DNA of 63,195 nucleotides from Meridianimarinicoccus aquatilis (GTDB taxonomy: Bacteria; Pseudomonadota; Alphaproteobacteria; Rhodobacterales; Rhodobacteraceae): positions 1 to 63,195 of the forward strand of contig NZ_SMZO01000021.1 of the NCBI RefSeq assembly GCF_004358675.1, written 5' to 3'. The translations under genes were made by a program, and so were the position numbers. Every line of letters begins with the position of its first letter. The stretch's first letter is position 1. The notes beneath the pieces were generated by a model. The model did not search any database, was not told the origin of the DNA, and saw nothing but the letters and a program-made list of their open reading frames with translations. This document shows positions 54,534 through 63,169 of the stretch, one piece after another.

Positions 54534-55004
54534 ATGACACAGCGGACCTATATTAAAGCAGGTATGGCCTTGATGGTTGCACTGATGATGACCGGCCCTG
54601 CAATGGCGCGCGGCGACGGACCTCAGCGGCCCGATTTTACCGAGTTGGACACGAACAGCGATGGGCAGATCACGCAAATCGAGATGGACGCGCATCGCAC
54701 CGCACGCTTCGCCGCCGTGGATGCTGATGGCGACGGCGCTGTTTCCGCAGCTGAACTCGCGGCTGCCTCGGAACGCAAGAACGAAGCGCGTCTGGAACGT
54801 ATGATCGAGCGGTTCGATACGGACGGGGATGGGAAGTTGACCCAAGCCGAAATGCCGACCCGCGAGCGTGGCAACATGATGGAGCGTATGGACAGCAACA
54901 ACGATGGAGTGCTTGATGCCGAAGAATACGCAGCGGCCCATGATCGTGGTCACGGCAAAGGCCACGGTAAGGGCAAGGGCAAGATGAAGCCTGTTCAAGA
55001 GTGA
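54534..55004 (+). CDS. Exported EF-hand protein preceding an ECF sigma operon
   Basis: 156 residues. Signal peptide MTQRTYIKAGMALMVALMMT (cut near AMA), then four calcium-binding loops: DTNSDGQITQIE, DADGDGAVSAAE, DTDGDGKLTQAE and DSNNDGVLDAEE. Each has Asp/Asn at positions 1, 3, 5 and Glu at 12, so all can bind Ca2+. The tail (HDRGHGKGHGKGKGKMK) is rich in His and Lys and could bind a transition metal. The sigma gene follows after 93 bases on the same strand. A GGAAC element at 54396-54400 may be an ECF-type -35. Confidence 0.87.
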   Translation: MTQRTYIKAGMALMVALMMTGPAMARGDGPQRPDFTELDTNSDGQITQIEMDAHRTARFAAVDADGDGAVSAAELAAASERKNEARLERMIERFDTDGDGKLTQAEMPTRERGNMMERMDSNNDGVLDAEEYAAAHDRGHGKGHGKGKGKMKPVQE

Positions 55005-55097
55005 GCATGCGGGCCAGTGATGGTCCTGCAAGATCGGGAGCCGTGCCGAGCTTCGGCCGGCTTCCTTATGTGACGACGGGAGAACGGAACCGCAGTG

Positions 55098-55679
55098 ATG
55101 GCGCTGGACTCACAAAGCCCTTCTGGCGATGCCGAGTTGTTGGCACGCTATGCGTCGGGGGATCGCACGGCCGCGTCTGTTTTGACGGCCCGTCTGGTTC
55201 CGCCCGCGCTGGCCGTGGCCCAGCGGTTGCTGGGGGATCGGGCCGAAGCAGAAGACGTTGTTCAAGAAGCCATGTTGCGGCTTTGGCGTGCTGCGCCGAC
55301 GTGGGAGGTGGGTCAGGCACGGGTGTCGACCTGGCTGTACCGGGTTGTCGTAAATCTGTGCACCGACCGGTTTCGTCGTCGCGTTCCGCAGCCGCGCGAT
55401 GATCTGCCGGACCGACCGGACACGGCGCCCGGCCAAGAGGCCAGGTTGCAGGCGCAGGCGCGGGCAGAGGCGTTGCAATCCGCACTGGAGACGTTGCCGG
55501 AACGGCAGCATCAGGCGGTCGTTCTGCGCGATATCGAAGGATTGCCGAACCCGCAAATCGCCGAGATTTTGGGCGTGAGCGTGGAGGCGGTGGAAAGTCT
55601 CGCGGCACGTGGGCGGCGGGGATTGAAACAAGCACTGTCCGGTCGACAGGCAGAACTGGGGTTCAAAGATGATGCATGA
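55098..55679 (+). CDS. ECF-type RNA polymerase sigma factor
   Basis: 193 residues from the ATG at 55098 (a GTG immediately before it is an alternative). Region 2: LLARYASGDRTAASVLTARLVPPALAVAQRLLGDRAEAEDVVQEAMLRLWRAAPTW; region 4: LETLPERQHQAVVLRDIEGLPNPQIAEILGVSVEAVESLAARGRRGLKQAL. The linker contains RFRRRVPQPRDD typical of the EcfG-unrelated, RpoE/CnrH-like group. The downstream genes encode a membrane protein and a periplasmic sensor, the arrangement of metal-responsive systems of the CnrYXH type. The last eleven bases overlap the next gene. Confidence 0.9.
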   Translation: MALDSQSPSGDAELLARYASGDRTAASVLTARLVPPALAVAQRLLGDRAEAEDVVQEAMLRLWRAAPTWEVGQARVSTWLYRVVVNLCTDRFRRRVPQPRDDLPDRPDTAPGQEARLQAQARAEALQSALETLPERQHQAVVLRDIEGLPNPQIAEILGVSVEAVESLAARGRRGLKQALSGRQAELGFKDDA

Positions 55680-56091
55680 TGGAAAGGACTCTGACGGCCG
55701 GCGCGGCGAGTTGGGCGCGCTTGAAGCCGACTCTATGCTGGAACAACTTTTTGCCGAGGCACGGGCGACACCTGCGGACCCGCGGCCTGAGTTCCTGGAA
55801 CGGATCATGGCGGATGCGGCGGCGATGCAACCGCAAGCGGATGTGGTGGAACCTGTGCGCGACCGTCCGGCGAAAAATCTGCTGCGCCAGGTTGGGGCCG
55901 CTGCGGCGCGTCGTTGGGAAGCGCTTGTTTGGCCTGTCGGACTGGCCGCTACCGCGCTCAGCGGCGTGTGGTTGGGCGGTTGGGCAGATCTTAATGGATT
56001 TGTCAGCGGCAGCGGCTTTGCAGGCAGTGATTTGGCCATGTCGCTGGCATATGGTTTTCCGCAAGCGGCCGGCCTGATCGGAGGATACTGA
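55669..56091 (+). CDS. Candidate membrane anti-sigma factor
   Basis: 140 residues; the start lies inside the sigma gene (another ATG follows directly). The N-terminal 80 residues are hydrophilic and acidic (MLEQLFAEARATPADPRPEFLERIMADAAAM), fit to bind the sigma factor in the cytoplasm; from about residue 84 one or two hydrophobic segments follow (ALVWPVGLAATALSGVWLGGW). No zinc (ZAS) motif. I do not recognise a family; the role is inferred from size, topology and position, in analogy to CnrY. Confidence 0.65.
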   Translation: MMHDGKDSDGRRGELGALEADSMLEQLFAEARATPADPRPEFLERIMADAAAMQPQADVVEPVRDRPAKNLLRQVGAAAARRWEALVWPVGLAATALSGVWLGGWADLNGFVSGSGFAGSDLAMSLAYGFPQAAGLIGGY

Positions 56092-56093
56092 CG

Positions 56094-56639
56094 ATGGCAT
56101 GGGTTAAACGAAATTTGGGACTAAAACTTGGTCTGGCGCTATCGCTGGGTATCAATTTGCTTATCGTTGGTGTTGTGGCCGGTGTTATCATGAACCGCGA
56201 TGATGCCCGGACTGGTGTGTCGGGAATGCGGGATGCTGGGCTGTTTGGCTATGTGGCAATGCTGCCCCGCGACGCGCGCGATGCAATGCGCAATGAAAGT
56301 CGGGCGTTGCGGGCTGAGCAAGGGATTGATTGGCGAGGGGAAATTCGCACTGCGAATGCGGCTTTGGCGCAGGAAATCGCGAAGGATGATCTGAGTGAAG
56401 AAAGTTTGCGTGCCGCTTTTCAAAAGGTCTCAAGCTTGCGTGACGGTGCGGATGACGCGGTGCAAGAAGCTCTGATGCGCCAAATCCTTGCGTTGCCCGT
56501 AGACCAGCGGGTTAAATATGCAGAGCGGATTTTACGGGGGCATCCGAAGTCTCGCAAGTCGGGGGACGATGATCGCAAGAATGATGCGCATCATAAGGGT
56601 GGATCCGTGGATAAGGACCGCAATGACAAAGATAACTGA
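56094..56639 (+). CDS. Periplasmic sensor of the CnrX/Spy-like type
   Basis: 181 residues. N-terminal membrane anchor (LKLGLALSLGINLLIVGVVAGVIM), then a helical periplasmic domain with the pattern MLPRDARDAMRNESRALR, IRTANAALAQEIAKDDLSEESLRAAFQKVSSLRDGADDAVQEALMRQILALP, VDQRVKYAERIL, which resembles the hairpin fold of periplasmic heavy-metal sensors (CnrX, NrsR, CpxP). The tail is rich in Lys, Asp and His (DDDRKNDAHHKGG), suited to metal binding. It starts two bases after the stop of the anti-sigma candidate. Confidence 0.72.
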   Translation: MAWVKRNLGLKLGLALSLGINLLIVGVVAGVIMNRDDARTGVSGMRDAGLFGYVAMLPRDARDAMRNESRALRAEQGIDWRGEIRTANAALAQEIAKDDLSEESLRAAFQKVSSLRDGADDAVQEALMRQILALPVDQRVKYAERILRGHPKSRKSGDDDRKNDAHHKGGSVDKDRNDKDN

Positions 56640-56954
56640 TTTGCTGAGAGCGACTCCGCGACTTTGCAAGACAGTACGCTGAGGGTCGTCAGGTGTTTGG
56701 CGTATCAGAAAACTGTACGATCTGAGGCGCTCTCTGGCCCAAACGGTTTTTGTCTCAAAAAGTTGAATAACTTAGGTTGGCCGATTCGAAATTATACGCG
56801 GTAAAGAGGGATTGCCATTGCTGGAAGCCGTCGACTTGGGGCGTTTCAGCTCCTACCGGGACGGCGCAAGACGGCTGATCCTTTGTCAGTGGAGTAACCG
56901 GCGATTGAGCATTCTATAGGCCTTCCACCTTATCGTCAAAAGAGACTTCAGATG
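56640..56954. other. Gene-free stretch between sensor gene and pleD
   Basis: 315 bases between convergent genes. No open frame with coding character. No classic terminator found by eye; a GAGAGCG (about 56645) and CGCTCTC (about 56730) pair is too far apart to be meaningful alone. I see nothing else. Confidence 0.5.
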
Positions 56955-58379
56955 TCAGGCAGCGCAGCTTGCGAAGTTTACCTTGTCACGTCCGTTCGCC
57001 TTGGCGGCGTAAAGAGCCGTGTCGGCTCGGGCAAGGGCATGTTCAATGCTGGGCACGTCTGCCGTACCAGAGGGGTGATGCGCCGAGACCCCAATACTGA
57101 TGGTAACCCTGATAAGGCCGCGTCGATCGGGCAGAGTGATCGGGTTCGACCGAATTAGCTGGCGCAGGGACTGCGCTGTGGCGGCGGCCGTGTCCGGGTC
57201 CGTGTTTGGCAAAGCGATCCAGAACTCTTCACCGCCGCTGCGGGCCAGCAGATCACGTGGGCGAAGCGCTTCGGCAAGACGGCGGGCCACCTCTACAAGG
57301 ACTGCATCGCCGGCCGCATGACCGTGGGTGTCGTTGACGGATTTGAACCGATCGAGGTCGAGCGCCATCAGAGCCAGCGGTTGACGATTATCACGGGAAA
57401 GATGAAGCATTCGGTCAAGACGCGGCATTGCATAGCGGCGGTTGTAGAGGCCGGTGAGAGGGTCACGTGAGGCCAGTTCGAGACTGTTCTGGAGCGCGCG
57501 GCGAAGATTATCGGTGATACGCTTGCGAGCGGTTTGAGTTTCCAGCCTCAGTGCAAGTTCGGACAGATGAAACCGACCATGCACGACATCATGAGCGCCG
57601 AGATCCAGCGCCATCGCAACGCGTGTGGCCGTGTCCGCGTCAAGGCAAGAAGTGTCTTTGGATGCGTCGTTCATTACAAGAATGACCCGAGAGTGCTGTG
57701 TTGCGATGCGGCTGTGCAGTTCGGAGATAAGACGAAGCGTGCGTTGCCAATCATGTTTGGAAGCGAAAATCACAAATGCGTCCGGTGCGGTTTCATGATC
57801 TGAGCGCGACAAGGCTTGGTCCGGCGACAACGTATGTAGCACTGTTGCGCCAATTCGGGGGGCCAAGCGGTTTTTCCAAGCCTCTGCACAATCGGGTGCT
57901 TCTGCGACAAGTGCGATACAATTGCGGGTGACAGCATAGGGTGCCGGGGCTTCCGAAAGACACATGTCATCCGCGCTTGTCTGGCGTGTGCGCGACTCTG
58001 CTAATCTGTGGGACTGACGAAGTATTTGGCGCAACCAAGCGAACAGTAAGTCATCGTGAAATGGTTTGGGCATGACGTTCCATGCGCCTGCTTGAACTGC
58101 AGCGATCCGCAGGGCCGGTGACGGAGTGGTCGCCAGCAAAAGCACAGGAACTGGGTGCGCGGCGGCAGCACTGCTCAATTTTCTGCAAAGCGCGAGCGCA
58201 TGCTTAGAGGATTGATCCAGATCACAAATCACCAAATCCGGTGCACGTGCCATGGCTTTGAGAACAAGGTCCTCATAGCTTTCCGCCTGAACCACATCAT
58301 AGCAGGCCGAAGACAGCTTGCACCGCAAAATAATGCGATTTGCAGCTATTCCGTCGTAAATTAGAATCGTTCCCGCCAT
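56955..58379 (-). CDS. pleD: PleD-type response regulator diguanylate cyclase
   Basis: 474 residues from the ATG at 58379 (MAGTILIYDGIAANRIIL); the 130-codon upstream extension overlaps the divergent gene and is rejected. Domains: REC1 (1-120) with Asp in DLVICDLD, a second, degenerate REC (about 150-285), and GGDEF (about 310-474) with RSGGEEFWIALP, i.e. active-site GGEEF, and an inhibitory I-site RPRD five residues before. PleD makes c-di-GMP after phosphorylation and controls the motile to sessile change. The divergent DUF3572 gene is its usual neighbour in alphaproteobacteria. Confidence 0.9.
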   Translation of the reverse strand: MAGTILIYDGIAANRIILRCKLSSACYDVVQAESYEDLVLKAMARAPDLVICDLDQSSKHALALCRKLSSAAAAHPVPVLLLATTPSPALRIAAVQAGAWNVMPKPFHDDLLFAWLRQILRQSHRLAESRTRQTSADDMCLSEAPAPYAVTRNCIALVAEAPDCAEAWKNRLAPRIGATVLHTLSPDQALSRSDHETAPDAFVIFASKHDWQRTLRLISELHSRIATQHSRVILVMNDASKDTSCLDADTATRVAMALDLGAHDVVHGRFHLSELALRLETQTARKRITDNLRRALQNSLELASRDPLTGLYNRRYAMPRLDRMLHLSRDNRQPLALMALDLDRFKSVNDTHGHAAGDAVLVEVARRLAEALRPRDLLARSGGEEFWIALPNTDPDTAAATAQSLRQLIRSNPITLPDRRGLIRVTISIGVSAHHPSGTADVPSIEHALARADTALYAAKANGRDKVNFASCAA

Positions 58380-58452
58380 CAGGTCGTGCCTTGAACTATA
58401 CTTCAATCTACCCGCATCATTCGCGCCAACAGTTAAGAAAGGCTTGTCAGGT

Positions 58453-58755
58453 ATGACCGGTTCGCGGAAATCCGCTGATGCCTTGGGTGAGGCAGAGACA
58501 ATTGCCCTGCGCGTACTGGGGTTTATCGCCTCAACAGAGGATCTCTTTGACGTTTTCGTGAACGCAAGTGGGGTGAGTGCGGACCATGTACCGACGCTTG
58601 CTGAAGACCCTGAATTTCTTGCGGCGGTTCTGGACTTCCTGCTGATGGATGATCGTTGGGTAATTGACTTTGCAAAGGCGGAAGGGATCGCCCCTGAAGT
58701 CGTTATGCAGGCTCGGGCAGGGCTGCCGGGAGGGGACCTGCCAAACTGGACCTGA
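58453..58755 (+). CDS. DUF3572-family protein
   Basis: 100 residues from the ATG at 58453, with AAAGG ten bases upstream; a TTG three codons earlier is too close to that site. The family pattern is ETIALRVLGFIASTEDLFDVF, LAEDPEFLAAVLDFLLMDDRWVIDFAKAEGI and the C-terminal RAGLPGGDLPNW. All-helical, cytoplasmic, no known activity. It is divergent from pleD and followed after 71 bases by a HAD gene. Confidence 0.88.
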   Translation: MTGSRKSADALGEAETIALRVLGFIASTEDLFDVFVNASGVSADHVPTLAEDPEFLAAVLDFLLMDDRWVIDFAKAEGIAPEVVMQARAGLPGGDLPNWT

Positions 58756-58826
58756 CGACACGTTGGCAAAGAACATTGTCAAATAACCCCACTTTAGGCA
58801 TACTGTTGCAAGTTCGGGGAGGACAC

Positions 58827-59543
58827 ATGACACAGATCAAAGCGATCCTTTTCGATAAGGACGGCACACTTTTTGACCAAAACAAGACTTGGGCAAACTG
58901 GTGGCGGGAGTTTCTTTTGGACATGGCGGGCAGGGATGTATCTTTAGCTCGGAAGTTGGGCGAAGCCGTTGGATTTGAGCTGGATTTCGCAGCTTTCCAT
59001 TCAGATAGCACTCTTGCAAGTCACACGCCGCATGATGTCGCGAAGGCGCTTTTGCCTCTTCTTCCCGGGGCGTCTTTGGCCGGGATTGTAACGCGCATGT
59101 CGACCATGAGCGCCACCGTTGCACAGGCCGAAGCCACGCCGTTGCTTCCGCTGATGGATGAATTGGTACGCAGGGGGCTGCGTCTTGGTGTTGTTACGAA
59201 TGACCTTGAGCAGCCAACCCGGTCGCATTTGAGAGAAGCCTCGGTCGAAACTGCGTTTGAGCACATCATCGCCTGTGACAGTGGTTTCGCAGCGAAGCCC
59301 GCGCCCGATATGTTGTTGGCATTTTGTGAATTTACCGGAATTGACCCCCGGTATGTGGTCATGGTCGGCGATAGCATGCAAGACATGGTGGCTGCACGGG
59401 CGTGTGGAATGCCATGTGTGGCTGTTCTTACCGGAGTGGCAACCCGCCATCAGCTTGAACCAGCGGCTAGCGCAGTACTCCCGAGCATTGCAGGCTTGCC
59501 CAAGTGGCTCACTGAGCGAGATTCCGACAAATTTGCTGCCTGA
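58827..59543 (+). CDS. HAD-family phosphatase (phosphoglycolate phosphatase-like)
   Basis: 238 residues from MTQIKAILFDKDGTLFDQN behind GGGGAGG. HAD motifs: I FDKDGTLFD, II GVVTNDLEQ, III Lys in GFAAKPAPDMLL, IV VVMVGDSMQDMVAA. Motif I has Lys between the two Asp (DKDGT), usual for phosphoglycolate phosphatase/histidinol-phosphatase-like members. The cap is C1 type of about 70 residues. Substrate cannot be told. 109 bases separate it from the H-NOX-like gene. Confidence 0.86.
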   Translation: MTQIKAILFDKDGTLFDQNKTWANWWREFLLDMAGRDVSLARKLGEAVGFELDFAAFHSDSTLASHTPHDVAKALLPLLPGASLAGIVTRMSTMSATVAQAEATPLLPLMDELVRRGLRLGVVTNDLEQPTRSHLREASVETAFEHIIACDSGFAAKPAPDMLLAFCEFTGIDPRYVVMVGDSMQDMVAARACGMPCVAVLTGVATRHQLEPAASAVLPSIAGLPKWLTERDSDKFAA

Positions 59544-59663
59544 AAGCGGTCTGATCTGACTGATTTGTCAGATGTTTTGTCAGGTGTGAAGGCGACCTTT
59601 CTGACATTGTTAGTTTGTTAAACTCCTGCAGGTTAGTGTGACACCTGATGTGTGGGGTTTGTG

Positions 59664-60248
59664 ATGCATGGACTTGTTAACAGGGCGATCCAATGTTTTG
59701 TGCGCGACACTTATGGTGGCGCCACTTGGGAACGGCTTGCAAAACAGGCCGAAGCACCTGTCGCTGGGTTTGAAGCGCTGTTCATCTATGATGATGAAGT
59801 TACCGACAGAATGATTGATGCGGCCGAGGAAGTTTTAGGCCGATCTCGCGAAACAATCCTTGAAGATCTGGGAACTTATCTTGTTTCGCATCCGAATGTA
59901 GGGTCGCTGCGCCGGTTGCTGCGCTTTGGAGGGGATACCTTTGTCGAGTTTCTTCAATCCGTAGATGATCTGCCATGGCGCGCTGCGCTGGCAGTACCTG
60001 ACCTCGACCTGCCTTATTTCGACGTCGTTTCAGAGGATGACGGTGTGGTGCGTGTTTTGTGTCGGTCTGAACGGCCAGGTTTTGGTCATGTTCTTGTCGG
60101 TGTAATACGAACGCTTGCTGATGACTATGGTGCGCTGGCGATCTTGGAGCACGAAGGACGGGAAGGAGTCGATGAATGGATCAGCGTCAGAGTTCTGAGT
60201 GCGGAGTTTTCAGAGGGGCGACCATTTCAACTGGCGGCGGAAAGCTAA
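59664..60248 (+). CDS. H-NOX-like protein lacking the canonical haem-ligand histidine
   Basis: 194 residues from the ATG at 59664 (MHGLVNRAIQCFVRDTYGGATWERL), the H-NOX start; a GTG four codons earlier is less likely. Fold and length agree with H-NOX. However, aligned by eye to soluble guanylate cyclase beta, FLQNLDALHDHL corresponds to FLQSVDDLPWRA, so the proximal histidine is Pro104. The YxSxR propionate motif appears as C133-R-S-E-R137: Ser and Arg kept, Tyr replaced by Cys. The following gene encodes a diguanylate cyclase with an H-NOX-associated domain, so it should still signal to that partner. Confidence 0.8.
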   Translation: MHGLVNRAIQCFVRDTYGGATWERLAKQAEAPVAGFEALFIYDDEVTDRMIDAAEEVLGRSRETILEDLGTYLVSHPNVGSLRRLLRFGGDTFVEFLQSVDDLPWRAALAVPDLDLPYFDVVSEDDGVVRVLCRSERPGFGHVLVGVIRTLADDYGALAILEHEGREGVDEWISVRVLSAEFSEGRPFQLAAES

Positions 60249-61255
60249 CACAGCAAGTTGATGATCTAGGTCCCGCAGCGCGCGATGCGCTTATGCCGAT
60301 GCATATATTGGCCGGTCCTGATGGTGTAATCCACCATGTTGGTCCAACGATGACTAAGGTGTCTTCTGCTGATGATCTGACGGGGGCGAATCTGTTCGAC
60401 GTTTTCACCGTTCGACGGCCGCATGGTATTCGGAATATTTCCGAATTTCTCAGGCATTCCGGGGTCAGATTGCAAATTCAGTTCCGCGACCCGCCGAATA
60501 CCCAGTTCAAGGGCATCATCGTGCCGTGTCGAGATGGTGTGCTTCTGAACCTCGCCTTTGGCACATCCATTGTTGAAGCGATCCGGGCGCATGATCTGAA
60601 AGGTGGGGATTTTGCGCCGACGGACTTGACGGTTGAAATGTTGTATCTTCTTGAAGCCAAGGCAACAATTTTGGAAGAATGGCGGCGCTTGAATAGCCGC
60701 CTGCAATCCGCTCGGAGCGCAGCAGAAGAGCAGGCCTTTACTGACACATTGACCGGGTTGCGAAATCGGCGGGCAATGGATCATGTGCTTGATCGTCTTG
60801 TTAGCGACGGTCATCCGTTTGGACTTATCCATCTGGACCTGGATTACTTCAAAGCCGTGAACGACACGCTTGGCCATGCGGCGGGGGATCATGTGCTACA
60901 GGTCGCCGCACGCGCTATGGTCGATGTCACCCGAGCGGAAGATACGCTGGTTCGGGCTGGCGGCGATGAATTTGTTTTGATCCTTCCCGGTCTTGTAGAT
61001 GCTGCGCGGTTGCTTGATCTGTCACGTCGTTTGATTCAGAGGTTGCAAGAACCCATCTTGTTTGAGGGTCGAACGTGCCAAATTTCCGGCAGTGCAGGCA
61101 TAACCGTAAGCCATGGTGGGGGTGTCCTTCCCGTGGCTCATTTGCTCGAACAAGCAGATCGCGCGTTGTATTTTTCTAAGAATGCAGGGCGCGGTCGTGC
61201 GACGACATATGCCGAAGATTTGCCTGTGCTTTCTGGTGTTTCCAGCGGTCACTGA
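60176..61255 (+). CDS. Diguanylate cyclase with H-NOX-associated (HNOBA/PAS-like) domain
   Basis: 359 residues. The ATG at 60176 lies 73 bases inside the H-NOX-like gene, yet it has the best ribosome site around, GGAAGGAG seven bases upstream. A start at 60293 (MPMHILAGPDG) is the alternative. Residues about 33-160 form a PAS-like HNOBA domain (MHILAGPDGVIHHVG, GANLFDVFTVRRPHG), residues 160-190 a coiled coil, then GGDEF with RAGGDEFVLILP. Active-site residues are intact, and the I-site RAED stands five residues before, so it should synthesise c-di-GMP with product inhibition. Partner of the H-NOX-like protein. Confidence 0.87.
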   Translation: MDQRQSSECGVFRGATISTGGGKLTQQVDDLGPAARDALMPMHILAGPDGVIHHVGPTMTKVSSADDLTGANLFDVFTVRRPHGIRNISEFLRHSGVRLQIQFRDPPNTQFKGIIVPCRDGVLLNLAFGTSIVEAIRAHDLKGGDFAPTDLTVEMLYLLEAKATILEEWRRLNSRLQSARSAAEEQAFTDTLTGLRNRRAMDHVLDRLVSDGHPFGLIHLDLDYFKAVNDTLGHAAGDHVLQVAARAMVDVTRAEDTLVRAGGDEFVLILPGLVDAARLLDLSRRLIQRLQEPILFEGRTCQISGSAGITVSHGGGVLPVAHLLEQADRALYFSKNAGRGRATTYAEDLPVLSGVSSGH

Positions 61256-61271
61256 TGTTGACCCTTGCTTG

Positions 61272-61286
61272 GTCACATCGTGTGAC
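61272..61286. repeat. Palindrome after the diguanylate cyclase gene
   Basis: Perfect inverted repeat GTCACA-TCG-TGTGAC, 17 bases after the stop. A second palindrome GATCTT-TG-AAGATC follows at 61318-61331. Neither has a T run, so they are weak terminator candidates or protein sites. Confidence 0.4.
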
Positions 61287-61419
61287 TAGCCGACCCTCCA
61301 TGTCGTCGCTGTACGGGATCTTTGAAGATCTAGTCTCTCGAACTGACGAAGGATTTGTAATCTGGTATCGTGCTGCTTCCGCAAAAGGCGCTCAATTCAG
61401 TCTGGGTCCAAACCAATCA

Positions 61420-61626
61420 CTAGAAAATGACGGTGGCGGCCAGAGCGATAGCGGCGAGAAAGGCGGTTGCGCGACGGTTGCAGCGGGGGGCAATTCGCTG
61501 CCAGCTCGTGATCTTGCCGAACATTTTCTCGATACAGTTTCGTTCCTTGTAGCGGCTCTTGTTGAGAACGTCAGTGCAAAAGTTGGCCACGGAAGTGGCG
61601 TGATAATCTCGCTGCGGGCAGCGTAA
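61420..61626 (-). pseudogene. IS5-family transposase, C-terminal remnant
   Basis: Minus-strand frame (stop complementary to 61420-61422) reads ...LNKSRYKERNCIEKMF, GKITSWQRIAPRCNRRATAF and LAAIALAATVIF, which is the C-terminal end of an IS5-family DDE transposase: the RYxxRNxIExMF motif holds the catalytic Glu, followed by the typical RIAxRxxR and LAATVIF end. Only about 65 codons are left. Upstream (higher coordinates) it is cut by the left end of the IS21-family element at about 61629. The stretch TCTGGGTCCAAACCAATCA (61401-61419) is probably its terminal repeat. Confidence 0.75.
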
Positions 61627-61679
61627 AATGTTGCCACGTTGGCCCTTTCTGTTTGCAGGGAGGGCGGGAGATTTTAGTC

Positions 61680-63169
61680 GTGGATTTGTATTTGAAGGTC
61701 CGCCTCGCGCGTCGGGGCGGTATGAGCGAACGGCAGGCCGCCAGCCATTTCGGGATTTGCGCGCAAGCTTGAAGAAGATGATGATGTTTTCGGTGCCGCC
61801 CGGTTATCAGCGAACGGCGCAGATCAAGCAGCCCAAGCTGGACGGGTTCACCGGCTTCATCGACCAATGGATGCAAGACGATCTGAACCGTCCCCGTAAA
61901 CAGCGCCACACCGCCAAGCGCATTTTTGAACGGCTGTGCGACGAGCACCAGTTTCAAGGCGGCTATACGACGGTCAAGAACTATGTCCGGGAATACGGGC
62001 AGCGCAGCCGAGAGATGTTTGTCCCACTGGCACATATCCCGGCCATGCCCAAGCGGATTTCGGCGAAGCCATGGTTTTGATCGGCGGGGTTGAGCAGAAG
62101 GCGCATTTCTTCGCGCCGGATTTGCCTTACAGCGATGCATGCTTTGTTCGGGCTTATCCTGCGGCGGTCTCCGAGGCCTGGGTTGATGGCCATGTGCATG
62201 CTTTTGCATTCTTCGGCCGTGTTCCGCAGTCTGTTCTTTATGACAACAATCGATGCCTGGTCGCGAAGATCCTGCCGGATGGCTCCCGTAAGCGGACCAA
62301 GCTGTTCAGCGGGTTCCTGTCGCATTACTTCATCCACGATCGTTACGGTCGACCGGGTAAGGGCAACGATAAAGGCGCTGTTGAGGGTCTGGTCGGATAT
62401 GCCCGGCGCAACTTCATGGTGCCGATCCCACATTTTGCCACGTGGGAGGCGTTCAATCTTTGGCTGGAAGCGCAATGCCGCAAGCGTCAAGCGGATGTCT
62501 TGCGCGGTCACAGCGAGAGCATTGGGCAACGTTTGGCCCGTGACCTTGATGCCATGATGGATCTGCCAGCGTCTCCATTTGATGCCTGTGATCAGGCCAC
62601 CGGCCAAGTGAACTCGCAATCCCTGGTGCGCTACAAAACCAACGATTATTCGGTTCCTGTCGCCTACGGGCACCGCGATGTCTGGCTTCGTGGTTATGTC
62701 GATCAGGTGGTCATTGGCTGTGGCGGTGATGTCATCGCCCGCCACCCTCGATATTGGGATCGCGAAGACATGGTCTTTGACCCGGTGCATTATCTGCCCC
62801 TTTTTGGAGCAGAAGGTGGGTGCCCTCGATCAGGCGGCCCCGTTGGTGGAATGGGAACTGCCAGAGGAATTTGCGACCCTGCGCCGCCTGATGGAGGCAC
62901 GGATGATCAAGGCAGGCCGGCGTGAGTATGTGCAGGTCTTGCGGCTCTTGGAGACATTCGAGATGGCAGACCTACAGGTTGCCGTCAAAAACGCACTTCG
63001 CATGGGGGCCATTGGGTTTGACGCCGTCAAACACCTCGTGCTGTGTCAGATCGAGAAGCGGCCACCCAAGCTGGATATGGATATCTATCCGTATCTGCCA
63101 AAGGCCAATGTCGGCACGACGTCGGCGGCCAGTTATATGTCCCAGATGAAGCGGGGGCAGGCAGCATGA
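61680..63169 (+). pseudogene. istA: IS21-family transposase IstA with three frameshifts
   Basis: Start GTG at 61680 (VDLYLKVRLARRGGMSERQA) with GGGAG upstream. The protein continues only if three shifts are allowed: one base missing near 61754-61760 (then RASLKKMMMFSVPPGYQRT), one missing near 62038-62042 (HIPGHAQADFGEA expected), and one extra T in the five-T run 62801-62805 (LPLLEQKVGALDQ expected). The net change, minus one, exactly explains the length of 1490 bases against 1491 for 496 codons plus stop. Segments show the DDE integrase core and C-terminal FEMADLQVAVKNALRMG. Two of the shifts lie in short homopolymers, so base-calling errors cannot be excluded. Confidence 0.85.

Noticed and set aside
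61255-61626. 123-codon plus-strand frame after the diguanylate cyclase
   Set aside because: The same bases on the minus strand encode the recognisable end of an IS5-family transposase.
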